Below, piece after piece: positions 15,577 through 23,483 of a DNA stretch of 41,099 nt. The notes beneath the pieces are model-generated. The model searched no databases. It had not been told where the DNA came from and saw only the letters and a program-made list of their open reading frames with translations. The position numbers were made by a program, and so were the translations under genes. The number at the start of each line of letters is the position of its first letter. Position 1 is the stretch's first letter. The DNA is from a virus. Location of the stretch: positions 1 to 41,099 of IMG/VR virus record IMGVR_UViG_3300029258_001816; one strand, 5' to 3'.

Positions 15577-15605
15577 AGTTACTGAAATAATACATTTCCG
15601 TAACT
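15577..15605. repeat. AT-rich 12-bp inverted repeat, candidate recombinase core
   Basis: AGTTACTGAAAT (15577-15588) and ATTTCCGTAACT (15594-15605) match in 11 of 12 positions and flank AATAC. Arms of 11-13 bp around a 5-8 bp centre are the form of tyrosine-recombinase core sites such as dif, but repressor operators can look alike. Confidence 0.5.
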
Positions 15606-15681
15606 AAACCAGGTAACCCCTGAAAAGGACGAAAACAGGCTCCAGGACTGCTTTCTCGGCCAGGCTTCGGGGTTGCTCAGT

Positions 15682-15696
15682 TGCCCCTTCGGGGCA
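15682..15696. terminator. Short GC hairpin
   Basis: TGCCCC (15682-15687) pairs with GGGGCA (15691-15696) across TTC. No T tract follows, so termination is uncertain. Confidence 0.35.
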
Positions 15697-15795
15697 GTAG
15701 CACTCAGATCCGACCCGCCCGGTGGTTCATGGGAAGCATCTGTCCTACGATGCCGGACAACTCTACCCGCACAACAGCACCGGGAGTGTGCCCTT

Positions 15796-16302
15796 ATGCG
15801 CCGCATGAAGAGAAACCCTTTCTTTGTCAGCCCCAAGGGCGCTGCCGTTGAGGTCAGCGACGAGGACTTCGAGAGCCGCAACTTCCCGCGCCGCCTGAAG
15901 CGGGAGGTCACGATCGAAGGTTTCGACCCGGCGGACCTTCCTCCGGGCTTCAGCTTGCGCAAGAGCGGCAGCCGGTTCCACATCCTCTTCGAGGGGCGGG
16001 ACACGGGGCTCTACGCACTGGACGCCCGCAAGGCGGCTGAGATCGCACATCGCAAGCAGGGGTCGTTCACTCCGGGGAAGAAGGTCACGCGGGCCAAGAC
16101 CACGGAACGTCCGGGCGGAGGGTCGCGAGACAACGCCCTGTTCAAGGTCGGTCGTGCTGAACTCGTCCGGCGCTCCCGTCAGGGCGACGAGGAAGCCGCT
16201 CAGGAGCTCCGCAGGCGCGGTCGCGACCCCCACACGGGCCTGAAGACCAGCGGGCTCGGTGCGCGCATCGGCAAGGCCGTCAGCAATCCCGCTGATGCTT
16301 GA
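15796..16302 (+). CDS. Basic protein with N-terminal KRNP motif (168 aa)
   Basis: A 168-aa basic protein starting MRRMKRNPFFVSP. It carries a beta-rich middle (GSRFHILFEGRDTGLYALD) and a long Arg/Lys-rich C-terminal half. The early (R/K)RNP motif recurs in several other likely virion proteins here. GGGAG at 15782-15786 precedes the ATG. A nucleic-acid-binding or core virion role is plausible from the charge, but I recognise no family. Confidence 0.62.
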   Translation: MRRMKRNPFFVSPKGAAVEVSDEDFESRNFPRRLKREVTIEGFDPADLPPGFSLRKSGSRFHILFEGRDTGLYALDARKAAEIAHRKQGSFTPGKKVTRAKTTERPGGGSRDNALFKVGRAELVRRSRQGDEEAAQELRRRGRDPHTGLKTSGLGARIGKAVSNPADA

Positions 16303-16615
16303 CCTGACAAGCCCGCCCGCAGAAAAAGAGCCCCGTCTTGGAGTTCTTGATCTCGGAGGGCTTCCTGCGCAGCCCAACGCCACAGGAGGAGCAACTCACG
16401 TTGGCGTTGGGGTGACCCTCCTTTCGGGGCTCCTCGCGGGGCGGTTCAGGAGCAGAGGCCGGGACAGGGGCAGGAGCCAACCGCGCCGAACGGACTGACG
16501 GGCATCCTGCGTACCAGCAGGCCTCGGTTGTTGCGGGTAGCTTGCTCGGAAGCAGATGCCTCTTGCAGACCCACACGTTGTCAGAGATCCATCGCGAGTT
16601 GGAGCCCGGTGCCAT
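16280..16615 (-). CDS. Zinc-finger-like small protein (111 aa)
   Basis: A 111-aa protein. The C-terminal 40 residues carry CSSCGVGL and, after a short basic loop, FFCGRAC, an arrangement typical of treble-clef zinc ribbons with four cysteines. A Pro/Ala-rich linker separates this from an N-terminal part with two further Cys. The ATG overlaps the divergent Nudix start by 7 nt and the ribosome site (GGCGG) is weak. The finger is the main reason to call it real. Confidence 0.55.
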   Translation of the reverse strand: MAPGSNSRWISDNVWVCKRHLLPSKLPATTEACWYAGCPSVRSARLAPAPVPASAPEPPREEPRKEGHPNANVSCSSCGVGLRRKPSEIKNSKTGLFFCGRACQVKHQRDC

Positions 16616-16989
16616 CAGAAGCCGCCATCGTGATCGTGAGGGACAGCCGTAACCGGATTCTGTTCCTCCGCCGCTCCGTCACCTGTCCGAAGTACCCGCT
16701 GCACTGGGGACTGCCTGGAGGGTACCTGGGCCCCGGTGAGACACCGGTTCAGGCGGCCGTGCGAGAGCTGCGAGAAGAGACAGGCCTTCACCTCGGACAG
16801 AGTGATCTCGTCCCGAAGGGTTCTTCTCGCGCAGGGGGCGGCATCCACGTCTTCGAGGCCCGATCGCCCGAAGTGGCTCCTGTTTCCTCCGACGGAGAGC
16901 ATGACGGGTTCGTGTGGGCCGCATTAAGCTCTCTCCCGTACCCCTTGGCCCCTGGGGTCAAGGACATGTTGTACTCCTGGGAGGCATGA
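16609..16989 (+). CDS. Nudix hydrolase (126 aa)
   Basis: A compact Nudix-fold enzyme. The Nudix box is complete: Gly38, Glu44, Arg52-Glu53, Glu56-Glu57, Gly59 and Leu60, preceded by HWGLPGGYL. Nudix enzymes cleave X-linked nucleoside diphosphates; the substrate cannot be told from sequence. A start at GTG 16609 behind GGAG gives a protein that begins at the first beta strand. The open frame reaches back to 16528 but lacks a good start. Its stop is embedded in the start of the next gene (CATGATG). Confidence 0.85.
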   Translation: MPSEAAIVIVRDSRNRILFLRRSVTCPKYPLHWGLPGGYLGPGETPVQAAVRELREETGLHLGQSDLVPKGSSRAGGGIHVFEARSPEVAPVSSDGEHDGFVWAALSSLPYPLAPGVKDMLYSWEA

Positions 16990-18242
16990 TGTCTGTCTAC
17001 GCAGTCGCCGGGTCGAGCACAGGCTCCTCCCTCACCAACCTGAACGTCGGCGCGCAGCTTGACGCCTTCGGCCGACTCCGGGTGAGCGAGCCCTACGAGC
17101 TTTTCAGCAAGGCGTGCGAGTTCGACAACCAGCCGTTGTTCTACCAGAACGTCCTGACGGGCACGGCGACGCAGGCGTACAGCAGCGACACCACGTCCAC
17201 GACCCTGACCGCTGCGGCGGCGGGCGACGTGGCGATCCGGCAGAGCCGGTGGTACGTCCGCTATCGACCCGGAAAGAGCCAGCAGGTGTTCGTCACGGGC
17301 AACTTCGACGGGCAGCAGACCGGCGCGCTGAAGCGCATGGGCCTGTTCGACGACGACACACAGACGCAGAGTACGGGTGACGGCATCTTCTTCGAGGTCG
17401 ATGACACCGGCATCTTCGCCGTGCTGCGGTCGAGCACGTCGGGCTCGTCGGTGGACACCCGCATCGCCCAGGCGTCGTGGAACGGCGACAAGCTGGACGG
17501 GAGCGGGCCCAGCGGGGCGACCCTCGACCTGACGAAGCATCAGGTCGCGGTGTTCGCCTACGGGTGGCTCGGGAGCGCGGTGGTCCAGTACGGGTTCGTG
17601 ATCGAGGGCGCGATCGTGTGGTGCCACACCATCCGGCCCTCCAACGACTTCGCCACGGTCTACATGGGTCGGCCGTCGATCCCCGTCCGGTGGGAGGTCC
17701 GCACGTCGGACGCGGATGGAACCATTCAGGCGACGTGCGCGAGCGTACAGTCTGAGGGCGGGTTCAACACCAACGGCGTTCAGCGAGCAGTCTCACGGGG
17801 AGGGACAGGCCTCACGACGACGGCGACGGCCCTCCGGCCCCTCCTCACAATCCGGCTGAAGGACGCCTACCGGCGCAGTCTGGTCAAGCCCGTGACGTTC
17901 AGCGTGCTCGCGCAGGGCTCCAGCCCGGAGAACTACGAGGTGGTCCTGCTCGTCAACGCGAACCTGACGGGTGCGACGTTCGCGGCGGGCTCGGCGTCCG
18001 AGACGGTTGAGTACGACACGGCAGCGACGGCGGTGTCCGGCGGACGGATCCTGGCCTCCGAGTATGGGTTCGGCGGCGGTGGACCGGCCAAGGGCGGGTC
18101 GGCGGGTTCGCCGATCGCGTCGGACGTGCCGATCTCCTCGGACTACGCTGGCGTGCAGGACACCCTGACCCTCGCCGTTCGTCCGCTGGGTACGTCGAGC
18201 ACCACGTTCTTCGGCAGCCTCGGCTGGCTGGAACTCTACTGA
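16989..18242 (+). CDS. Phage structural or receptor-type protein (417 aa)
   Basis: A 417-aa beta-rich protein. Its N-terminus carries LDAFGRLRVSEPYELF, a signature I know from uncharacterised structural proteins of marine phages. The middle reads as a long beta sandwich (YVRYRPGKSQQVFVTGNF, then WNGDKLDGSGPSG) and the C-terminus is Gly/Ser-rich with FGSLGWLELY at the end. Composition suggests an extracellular trimeric spike or fibre. GGGAGG ends at 16984, so ATG 16989 has better spacing than ATG 16986. It overlaps the Nudix stop. Confidence 0.72.
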   Translation: MSVYAVAGSSTGSSLTNLNVGAQLDAFGRLRVSEPYELFSKACEFDNQPLFYQNVLTGTATQAYSSDTTSTTLTAAAAGDVAIRQSRWYVRYRPGKSQQVFVTGNFDGQQTGALKRMGLFDDDTQTQSTGDGIFFEVDDTGIFAVLRSSTSGSSVDTRIAQASWNGDKLDGSGPSGATLDLTKHQVAVFAYGWLGSAVVQYGFVIEGAIVWCHTIRPSNDFATVYMGRPSIPVRWEVRTSDADGTIQATCASVQSEGGFNTNGVQRAVSRGGTGLTTTATALRPLLTIRLKDAYRRSLVKPVTFSVLAQGSSPENYEVVLLVNANLTGATFAAGSASETVEYDTAATAVSGGRILASEYGFGGGGPAKGGSAGSPIASDVPISSDYAGVQDTLTLAVRPLGTSSTTFFGSLGWLELY

Positions 18243-18309
18243 CTGGTAGCACTCTGAAATCTGGCTCTGGACCGCTTTCCGTGGCAGAGTAGTCAGACGG
18301 AGAACTCCA

Positions 18310-18738
18310 ATGACCAACTACCCCCTGCCCCCTGGTGCGTCCTGGTACCCGCAGTACCTCCCGTACCCCCAGGCGATCCCTGCGGTCAGCAACTACCCCG
18401 TGCCCAACCGCACGGCGATCGACTGGCCCCAGGCTCAGTGGGCTCCTCGGTACCTCCCGCCAGGCAGCAAGAGCTTCCAGGACTTCAACTGGGGCGTAGG
18501 TGCGGAGACGAAGGTCCTCTACGGCGCGGGAAACCCCATGCAGACGCAGACTCCCCGTGGGGAGTACGCGGGCGCTGATGGCGGGTGCGGCTGTGGCAGC
18601 TCGTCCTACGGTGGCGACTGCGAGTGCGACGGGAAGAAGGTCTGGAGCCCGTGGGCGTACCTGGCTCTCGGGGCGGGCATCGGAATCCTGATGAAGCACC
18701 TCCTGGAGGCTGCGCGCAACGAAGTCGCGGACTACTGA
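18310..18738 (+). CDS. Pro/Tyr-rich, Cys-rich single-TM protein (142 aa)
   Basis: The N-terminal 60 residues are rich in Pro, Tyr and Trp (WYPQYLPYPQAIP). A GGCGCG...CECDG cysteine cluster follows near residue 95-108. A single TM helix (WAYLALGAGIGILMKHLL) lies at about 115-132, with a short charged tail. It fits a membrane-anchored virion protein with a metal- or disulfide-rich domain. ACGGAG lies upstream of the ATG. It begins a run of three small membrane-protein genes. Confidence 0.65.
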   Translation: MTNYPLPPGASWYPQYLPYPQAIPAVSNYPVPNRTAIDWPQAQWAPRYLPPGSKSFQDFNWGVGAETKVLYGAGNPMQTQTPRGEYAGADGGCGCGSSSYGGDCECDGKKVWSPWAYLALGAGIGILMKHLLEAARNEVADY

Positions 18739-18748
18739 GGAGGTTGAC

Positions 18749-18961
18749 GTGGGCGTTCTTGCAAAGCTCAACCCCCAGACAGTCCAGACTGGGGGGAACA
18801 TTGCAGCAGTCGCGATCGGAGCTCCGGCCCTGATCTACGTCGGCGTCCGCTACGCCCCCACGATCAAGTCCAAGATCATCTTCGCGGGGCTGGGGGCAGC
18901 TCTCCTCTGGGCCAACGCTGAAGGGCTGAAGGCAGCCTACAACAGCCGCGCGAAGGGGTGA
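18749..18961 (+). CDS. Small membrane protein (70 aa, GTG start)
   Basis: A 70-aa protein with two hydrophobic stretches (about 17-32 and 40-53) and a basic tail. The N-terminus is MGVLAKLNPQTVQ, with an early NP like several neighbours. GAGG precedes the GTG. It lies 10 nt after the previous gene and 3 nt before the next. It is probably a virion membrane protein; no family is recognised. Confidence 0.6.
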   Translation: MGVLAKLNPQTVQTGGNIAAVAIGAPALIYVGVRYAPTIKSKIIFAGLGAALLWANAEGLKAAYNSRAKG

Positions 18962-18964
18962 GCT

Positions 18965-19276
18965 GTGTTCTCGAACCCCAAGAAGAAAAAGTCGGGCGGT
19001 CGAAAGAAGCCAGGCGGGCAGAAGAAGCCAGGCGGCCAAAAGAAGCTCAAGAGAGGGGCAGGGAGACAGAAGTCTTCCGCTCCTGTCCAGCTCATAGGAG
19101 AGCTGACCCAGGCTTCTGCTGAGGAGCAGATCAAGCGGTTCAAGGCGCAAGCCCTCGCCAACATGGGTCTCGACGCCAGCGCTCTCAGCCCGGATCCCGG
19201 CATCGGCCCTCGGCTCCTCGCCGTGCTGATGATCGGTGGGAGCGTCTGGGTCGGGTGGAAGATTGCCTCGTCCTGA
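18965..19276 (+). CDS. Basic-repeat membrane protein (103 aa)
   Basis: MFSNPKKKKSG is followed by three near-repeats of KKPGGQ (residues about 13-28), a strongly basic segment likely to touch nucleic acid or phospholipid heads. A helical soluble part follows, then a C-terminal TM helix (LLAVLMIGGSVWVGWKI). The topology, basic N-terminus inside and TM near the end, suits a virion membrane protein facing the genome. The start is GTG at 18965. Confidence 0.62.
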   Translation: MFSNPKKKKSGGRKKPGGQKKPGGQKKLKRGAGRQKSSAPVQLIGELTQASAEEQIKRFKAQALANMGLDASALSPDPGIGPRLLAVLMIGGSVWVGWKIASS

Positions 19277-19709
19277 CCAGCTCCAGGCTTTCAAGCGCCT
19301 GTGCAATCTCCGCATCAACCAGTGCGTCGAGATCTTGGGGAGGCCACTCGAAGTGACCTTCGACCTGGGGCACTACGCGCACTTCGACAAGCCTCGGGGC
19401 TTCGGAGTGACGTTCATCGAGCCCCACCGCTGCCACATGCGCTTCGCCCCGAAGCTGGCCGCGTCCCCTCTGCATCGCGCGGATGCGATCATCCGTCACG
19501 AGCTCGGGCACGTCGTAGACCACCGGATCCCGAAGGCTGAACTCGACGCGTGGGCGAGGACGCGCGGTTTCGATCTTGCGGACACCCCAGAGGTGAGAGC
19601 AGACGACATCGCTCATGCGATCTGGGGAACGAAGCTGAGGTACGACCGGGATACGGTGCAGAGCACTCTCCACGGCAACCCCACTCGTCCGGCTCACCTG
19701 GGACTCTGA
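19263..19709 (+). CDS. HExxH metalloprotease-like protein (148 aa)
   Basis: A 148-aa protein with HELGH at 79-83 in a helix (AIIRHELGHVVDH), the zinc signature of metallopeptidases, and a later ADDIAHAIWG helix that may supply the third ligand. The C-terminal tail ends HGNPTRPAHLGL. It may be a virion maturation or host-targeted protease; the substrate is unknown. The start is uncertain: TTG 19263 gives a 14-nt overlap with the previous gene, while GTG 19236 extends it by nine residues. Its stop overlaps the recombinase start (TGATG). Confidence 0.62.
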   Translation: MPRPDQLQAFKRLCNLRINQCVEILGRPLEVTFDLGHYAHFDKPRGFGVTFIEPHRCHMRFAPKLAASPLHRADAIIRHELGHVVDHRIPKAELDAWARTRGFDLADTPEVRADDIAHAIWGTKLRYDRDTVQSTLHGNPTRPAHLGL

Positions 19710-20512
19710 TGACAGCAGCACTCCAGAGACGGCTCAAGCAGCGCGGGCTGCTTCCTTCGACGCGGGAGAAGTACGAGGACATCCTCGACTCCGCCAAGAC
19801 TGACGACCTCATCGGCTGGCTGTCGCGCAAGGTCAACGCGCGGACTCCCATCGGGACGGTCCTGCCCGCGCGGGCTGCGGTCAAGCACTACCTCATCAGC
19901 GTCCAGGGGTACGACGAGGACTCCGTCGATGCGCTCCTCCCGAAGGCCCGAGGTCGTGCCGCAGAGCAGCGCCAGGCTCTCAGCCCCCAGCAGCTCGCCA
20001 TCTACTTCGCTGCGGTGGACACCATCGAGGCAGAGCCCGCCCGCACGATCCTCCTCCTCTTGCCGAAGGTCGGCCTCCGCATCAGCGAGATGGTGGGGCT
20101 CCGTGTCGAGGACGTGAAGCAGCAAGGAGCCACCCAGTTCTTCTCGTTCCGAGGGAAGGGTGACAAGCACCGCATCGTCCCGCTGCCGAAGGCGGCAGTC
20201 CTGACCCTCGACGAGTACCTGGCTGACCGCGTGGAGACCGACAACCCGTGGCTGTTCCCGACGAGCCGAGGAGGCCCGATCACCCCGCACGGTGTCCGGA
20301 AGTACACGCGGCGCATCGCGGCTGACTTTCCTGACCTGGCGGGGCTCTCTCCCCACGTCCTGCGGCACACCTACGCGACTTCGCTGCTGCGGAAAGGAGT
20401 CAACCTGGCGACGTTGCAGGCCTTGATGGGCCACAAGAACATTCAGACGACCCAGCGCTACCTCCACCCGGACCTGGACACGCTGGCGGGGGCAGTAGGG
20501 GCACTGGATTAG
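19709..20512 (+). CDS. Tyrosine recombinase (XerC/D-like integrase)
   Basis: A 267-aa recombinase with all catalytic positions: Arg124 (GLRISE), Lys150 or Lys153 in the beta-hairpin, His216 and Arg219 (HVLRH), His242 (MGHKN) and nucleophile Tyr251 (RYLH). An N-terminal SAM-like core-binding domain fills residues 1-90, and there is no arm-binding domain. This is the simple XerC/D architecture, which can integrate a phage, resolve multimers or use a host dif site. The start overlaps the protease stop. Candidate sites in the window are the dyad at 15577-15605 and the tRNA fragment at 3864-3891. Confidence 0.92.
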   Translation: MTAALQRRLKQRGLLPSTREKYEDILDSAKTDDLIGWLSRKVNARTPIGTVLPARAAVKHYLISVQGYDEDSVDALLPKARGRAAEQRQALSPQQLAIYFAAVDTIEAEPARTILLLLPKVGLRISEMVGLRVEDVKQQGATQFFSFRGKGDKHRIVPLPKAAVLTLDEYLADRVETDNPWLFPTSRGGPITPHGVRKYTRRIAADFPDLAGLSPHVLRHTYATSLLRKGVNLATLQALMGHKNIQTTQRYLHPDLDTLAGAVGALD

Positions 20513-20883
20513 TGCTCCGCTTTCCAGTCTCCTGTGACGCCTGTGAGCGCCCAGATGGGCAGTAGGGTGCATCCTGCGGGGGTCCGGTCCTCAGACAGCT
20601 CATCGAGCATCCGAGCGAACATGGAGAGCTCCAGCGGAGGCGGGCTGGCGCTGACTTGGGCGCGAACCCGGCCCCCTTGCAGGAGGCTGAAGTGGTCCGG
20701 GACGTCGTGGCGATGGCAGAGCCACAGTTCGGCAGCCATGTCATCGATGACGGACGCCACATCAGGAAAATCCGCCCTCGCTTTCAGGCACACGGCAGTC
20801 ATCCACTCACTGACGAGTGCCCAACGGTGGACCTTTGGCTCTGCTTGCGTGATGAGAAAGGCTTGGGAAGCCCGGATGTCCAT
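20509..20883 (-). CDS. Hypothetical protein (124 aa)
   Basis: A 124-aa soluble protein beginning MDIRASQAFL, with ADFPDVASVIDDMAAELWLCH in the middle. It converges on the recombinase gene and overlaps its stop by 4 nt. The open frame extends to TTG 20928, but CACGGA before ATG 20883 favours the shorter form. No family is recognised. Confidence 0.5.
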   Translation of the reverse strand: MDIRASQAFLITQAEPKVHRWALVSEWMTAVCLKARADFPDVASVIDDMAAELWLCHRHDVPDHFSLLQGGRVRAQVSASPPPLELSMFARMLDELSEDRTPAGCTLLPIWALTGVTGDWKAEH

Positions 20884-20910
20884 GCCAGTTCCGTGTAGCA
20901 CTGGTTGCGC

Positions 20911-20939
20911 TTCCTGCTTCCTGCTCAACAGGGTATAGT
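20911..20939 (+). promoter_or_regulatory. Promoter before the small membrane protein and lysozyme
   Basis: TATAGT at 20934-20939 is the best -10 in this region. The -35 position 17 nt upstream (TTCCTG) is weak. The ATG at 20972 follows an AAGGGA site. Confidence 0.45.
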
Positions 20940-20971
20940 CTTTTCCAGCTTTCTGCGCGAAGGGAAATCAG

Positions 20972-21190
20972 ATGCACCACCCCAACCACGCGATGGTCAA
21001 CGCCGCTGACTCTCTCATGCGGGAGTACGGCGACGCGATGAGCGCGGCGGTCTTCAACACCCGCCCCGCTTCGGCCAAGCCCAACCCTGAGGCGGGGATG
21101 AGCAAAACGACGAAGCTCATCCTCGGAGGAGCTGCGATCGCCGCTGCGGTGTACGTCCTCCGCAGGCAGGGCGTGAGCCTCCCCTTCTGA
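20972..21190 (+). CDS. Small single-TM protein (72 aa)
   Basis: A 72-aa protein with a soluble N-terminal half (MHHPNHAMVNAADSLM), an AKPNPEAGM segment, then one TM helix (LILGGAAIAAAVYVL) and a short basic tail. It lies just before the membrane-anchored lysozyme and may be a virion membrane protein or a pinholin-like partner; the sequence does not decide. Confidence 0.62.
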   Translation: MHHPNHAMVNAADSLMREYGDAMSAAVFNTRPASAKPNPEAGMSKTTKLILGGAAIAAAVYVLRRQGVSLPF

Positions 21191-21196
21191 GCCGAC

Positions 21197-21826
21197 GTGG
21201 AAGTCAGCAAGAAAGGCCTGCGCTACCTTCTACAGTCTGAGGGGGCGATCCCGTACGTCTACGATGACGGCGACGGGACTTGGCCGAAGCGGCGGATCAG
21301 CAGCTTCTCCACGAAAGGCTACCCGACGATCGGGGTAGGCCATCGCATCTACCCGAGCGAGCGGGAACGGTTCCGGGCACACCTTTCGGGTGGCAGGGAC
21401 ATGACCGAAGCAGAGATGACCGCGCTGCTGCGGGAAGACATCGACAAGCGGATCGCGACGCCTGGCTGGAAGGCTCGCATCTTGGTCCCGATCACGCAGT
21501 CCATGTACGACGCACTCGTCCACCAGGCGTTCAACACCGGCCCAAACGCCAACAGTGTCCGCACGGCCATCGCAGCCATCAACCGGAAGGACTGGTCCGC
21601 CGCACAGCAAGCACTGGCCAATGGCCCCGTGACGAGCAAGGGCAAGAAGCTCGACGTCTTGGTCAAGCGACGCGCGTTCGAGGCCTCCTACTTCATGGAG
21701 GACGGCGAACCCGGAATGGTCCAGGCTGTCCCCCGTTGGGTGTGGGTGAGCGGAGGGTCTATCGCGGGTCTGCTCTTGCTGTGGGGCGCGATCCGGCTTC
21801 GGCGGGTCCTCTCTCAGCGCCCGTAG
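21197..21826 (+). CDS. T4-type lysozyme with C-terminal membrane anchor
   Basis: A 209-aa protein. Residues 1-165 are a GH24 muramidase: catalytic Glu15 in SEGAIPYVY, a YPTIGVGH strand, EAEMTALLREDI, and ALVHQAFNTG. This enzyme hydrolyses the glycan backbone of peptidoglycan. A hydrophobic helix (about 180-198) and a basic tail follow, so the enzyme should sit in a membrane with the catalytic domain exposed. Membrane-bound lytic enzymes are used for entry by membrane-containing phages such as PRD1 and PM2, unlike soluble endolysins. The start is GTG at 21197, 7 nt after the previous gene, with a weak ribosome site. Confidence 0.82.
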   Translation: MEVSKKGLRYLLQSEGAIPYVYDDGDGTWPKRRISSFSTKGYPTIGVGHRIYPSERERFRAHLSGGRDMTEAEMTALLREDIDKRIATPGWKARILVPITQSMYDALVHQAFNTGPNANSVRTAIAAINRKDWSAAQQALANGPVTSKGKKLDVLVKRRAFEASYFMEDGEPGMVQAVPRWVWVSGGSIAGLLLLWGAIRLRRVLSQRP

Positions 21827-23424
21827 TTGGCCTTCCGACGCTTGTGCTGTTTCAGCCGGCCCTTCTTCTTCTGCCGGCCCTGAATGATCTCGATGTCAGA
21901 CGAGACGCGGAACACAGAGAACGAGCCGTGCTCGAACCGGTCCACATCGTGAACGCGGATCCGGAGGCCTCCCCGTGCAGGCTCGAACTTCATCACGGGG
22001 TACCCGTTCATCTTGGCCCAGAGACGAGCTCCTGCGAGGGTCCACCTGCGCCCCGTGAAGATGACGCTGAACGTCTCCGAAGGTGACGGAAGTGGCGGCA
22101 ATGGTTTCTCCGTCCCGAGTGAGACATCGCCTGTCTTTCGCTTCCGAGAGACTCGATCCCAGTTGCGGATCATCTGCTCGACGTTGGCGATGTCTGTCTC
22201 CGCGATGTTCTCTGTCCCGATGGCAGTCGCCACGATGCGCCGCTTGGTGCGGACGATGACATCCACCCGGTCGTCTACGGTTCCGGGGACGTGCATGTAC
22301 CAGATCGTGGTCTTGAACTTCTGCCCGATGCGCCGGATTCGATCCTCAGCCTGCTCCTCATCGGCACTGGTGTAGAACCGCTCCACGAACACCAGGTGGC
22401 GGGCAGCGTGGAGGGTGATCCCCTCCTTCCCCGCCTTCGTGCAGATGATGACAGGCATCTCGAAGTTCTGGAAAGCGTCGATCGCAGCCTGGCGCTTCTT
22501 GACACTGACCGAGCCGTCAATGACACCGAACCGGATGCGGGCTTTGCGGAGCGACTTGATCAGCCGGGAGCAGACCTGCTTGTGCTCGCAGAAAAACACG
22601 ACGGGTTCACCGACTCTCACAGCCCTCGCTGCGAAGTCTGCTGCCGCGAAAGCCTTCCCGCGACCGAGGATGCGGCGCAAGTAGCCGATCTTGACCAGTG
22701 ATTCCGCCGCGAGCTTTCTCTCGATCTCTGCCTCGGAGTAGCCCTCCCCCTCCAGGTCTGTTCGAGACTTGCGGAGCCACCCCTCAAAGTCGTTGTGGGC
22801 CTCATCGTACTCCTGCTGATCGGCTTGCCGGAGCTGAACGTAGAGGTAGGAGCGCTTCTTCGGCGGGATGTCCGGAGCCACGTCAGACAACAGTCGACGA
22901 ATCATCGGGGGCTTTCGGCCACCGTAGAGGCTCTCCAACTGGTCCATCTCGTCCGTCGAGTTGACAATGGGAGTTCCAGTCAAGAGCAAAATGCCTCGAT
23001 CCGGCGTGCAAAGTGCGCGGAGCGCCTGGCTCCTGTACGCGTCTGGGTTCTTCGCGAAGTGAGCCTCGTCTGCGACAATGCAGCGCCAGTCGACAGTCTG
23101 GAGGTCATCCAGCCGGGGGTCGATCAGAGGCCACCCGACAATGAGCACATCGCGCTCCCCGATCCTGCGGGGCATCTCGCCCCCGGACTCAAGCAGCCTG
23201 ACGTTCAGGTGGGGAGCCCACCGCTTGAACTCCCGCTCCCAGTTCCGCAGAACAGAGGGAGGGACAATCACCAAGGCGGGAGTGGTGTGCAGGTAGGTAC
23301 GGGAGAGGGAGCAGATGGCCGTAGGGGTCTTGCCCGTGCCCGGGGCGTTCGCGATGAGGACGCGGAGTCTGTTCCGGATGATCCGCTGGACGTCCTGTTC
23401 CTGCTGTTCGCGAAGGGTCAGCAT
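21814..23424 (-). CDS. SNF2-type DEAH helicase
   Basis: A 536-aa superfamily 2 ATPase. Motif I is APGTGKT (27-33), motif II DEAH (119-122), motif III TGTP (149-152), motif V lies in GKEGITLHAARHL (333-344) and motif VI is QAEDRIRRIGQ (358-368). The arrangement and the RIGQ end fit SNF2/SMARCAL1-type translocases, which remodel DNA or displace proteins, rather than processive helicases. The last 130 residues hold a small beta domain and a Lys/Arg-rich tail. It converges on the lysozyme (13-nt overlap). GGAG lies 5 nt before the ATG. Confidence 0.9.
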   Translation of the reverse strand: MLTLREQQEQDVQRIIRNRLRVLIANAPGTGKTPTAICSLSRTYLHTTPALVIVPPSVLRNWEREFKRWAPHLNVRLLESGGEMPRRIGERDVLIVGWPLIDPRLDDLQTVDWRCIVADEAHFAKNPDAYRSQALRALCTPDRGILLLTGTPIVNSTDEMDQLESLYGGRKPPMIRRLLSDVAPDIPPKKRSYLYVQLRQADQQEYDEAHNDFEGWLRKSRTDLEGEGYSEAEIERKLAAESLVKIGYLRRILGRGKAFAAADFAARAVRVGEPVVFFCEHKQVCSRLIKSLRKARIRFGVIDGSVSVKKRQAAIDAFQNFEMPVIICTKAGKEGITLHAARHLVFVERFYTSADEEQAEDRIRRIGQKFKTTIWYMHVPGTVDDRVDVIVRTKRRIVATAIGTENIAETDIANVEQMIRNWDRVSRKRKTGDVSLGTEKPLPPLPSPSETFSVIFTGRRWTLAGARLWAKMNGYPVMKFEPARGGLRIRVHDVDRFEHGSFSVFRVSSDIEIIQGRQKKKGRLKQHKRRKANYGR

Positions 23425-23483
23425 AGCACTCCGCTATCCCGCAGAGAGTGGTCGGATGCACCTCATCCGGTAAAGGGAAGGAC

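Larger units (their letters stand above)
15427..15795. other. Non-coding, dyad-rich intergenic region
   Basis: A 369-bp stretch without a convincing gene on either strand, the longest gap in the window. It contains a 10-bp perfect hairpin, an adjoining AT-rich 12-bp imperfect inverted repeat, a 6-bp GC hairpin and a TACGAT -10-like box near 15745. Local AT content around 15580-15620 is clearly above the surroundings. It could be a recombination site, an origin or an operator cluster. Confidence 0.6.

Noticed and set aside
18965-19276. Histone-like protein
   Set aside because: KKPGGQ repeats are basic, but the C-terminal TM helix and membrane-protein neighbours argue for a virion membrane protein.
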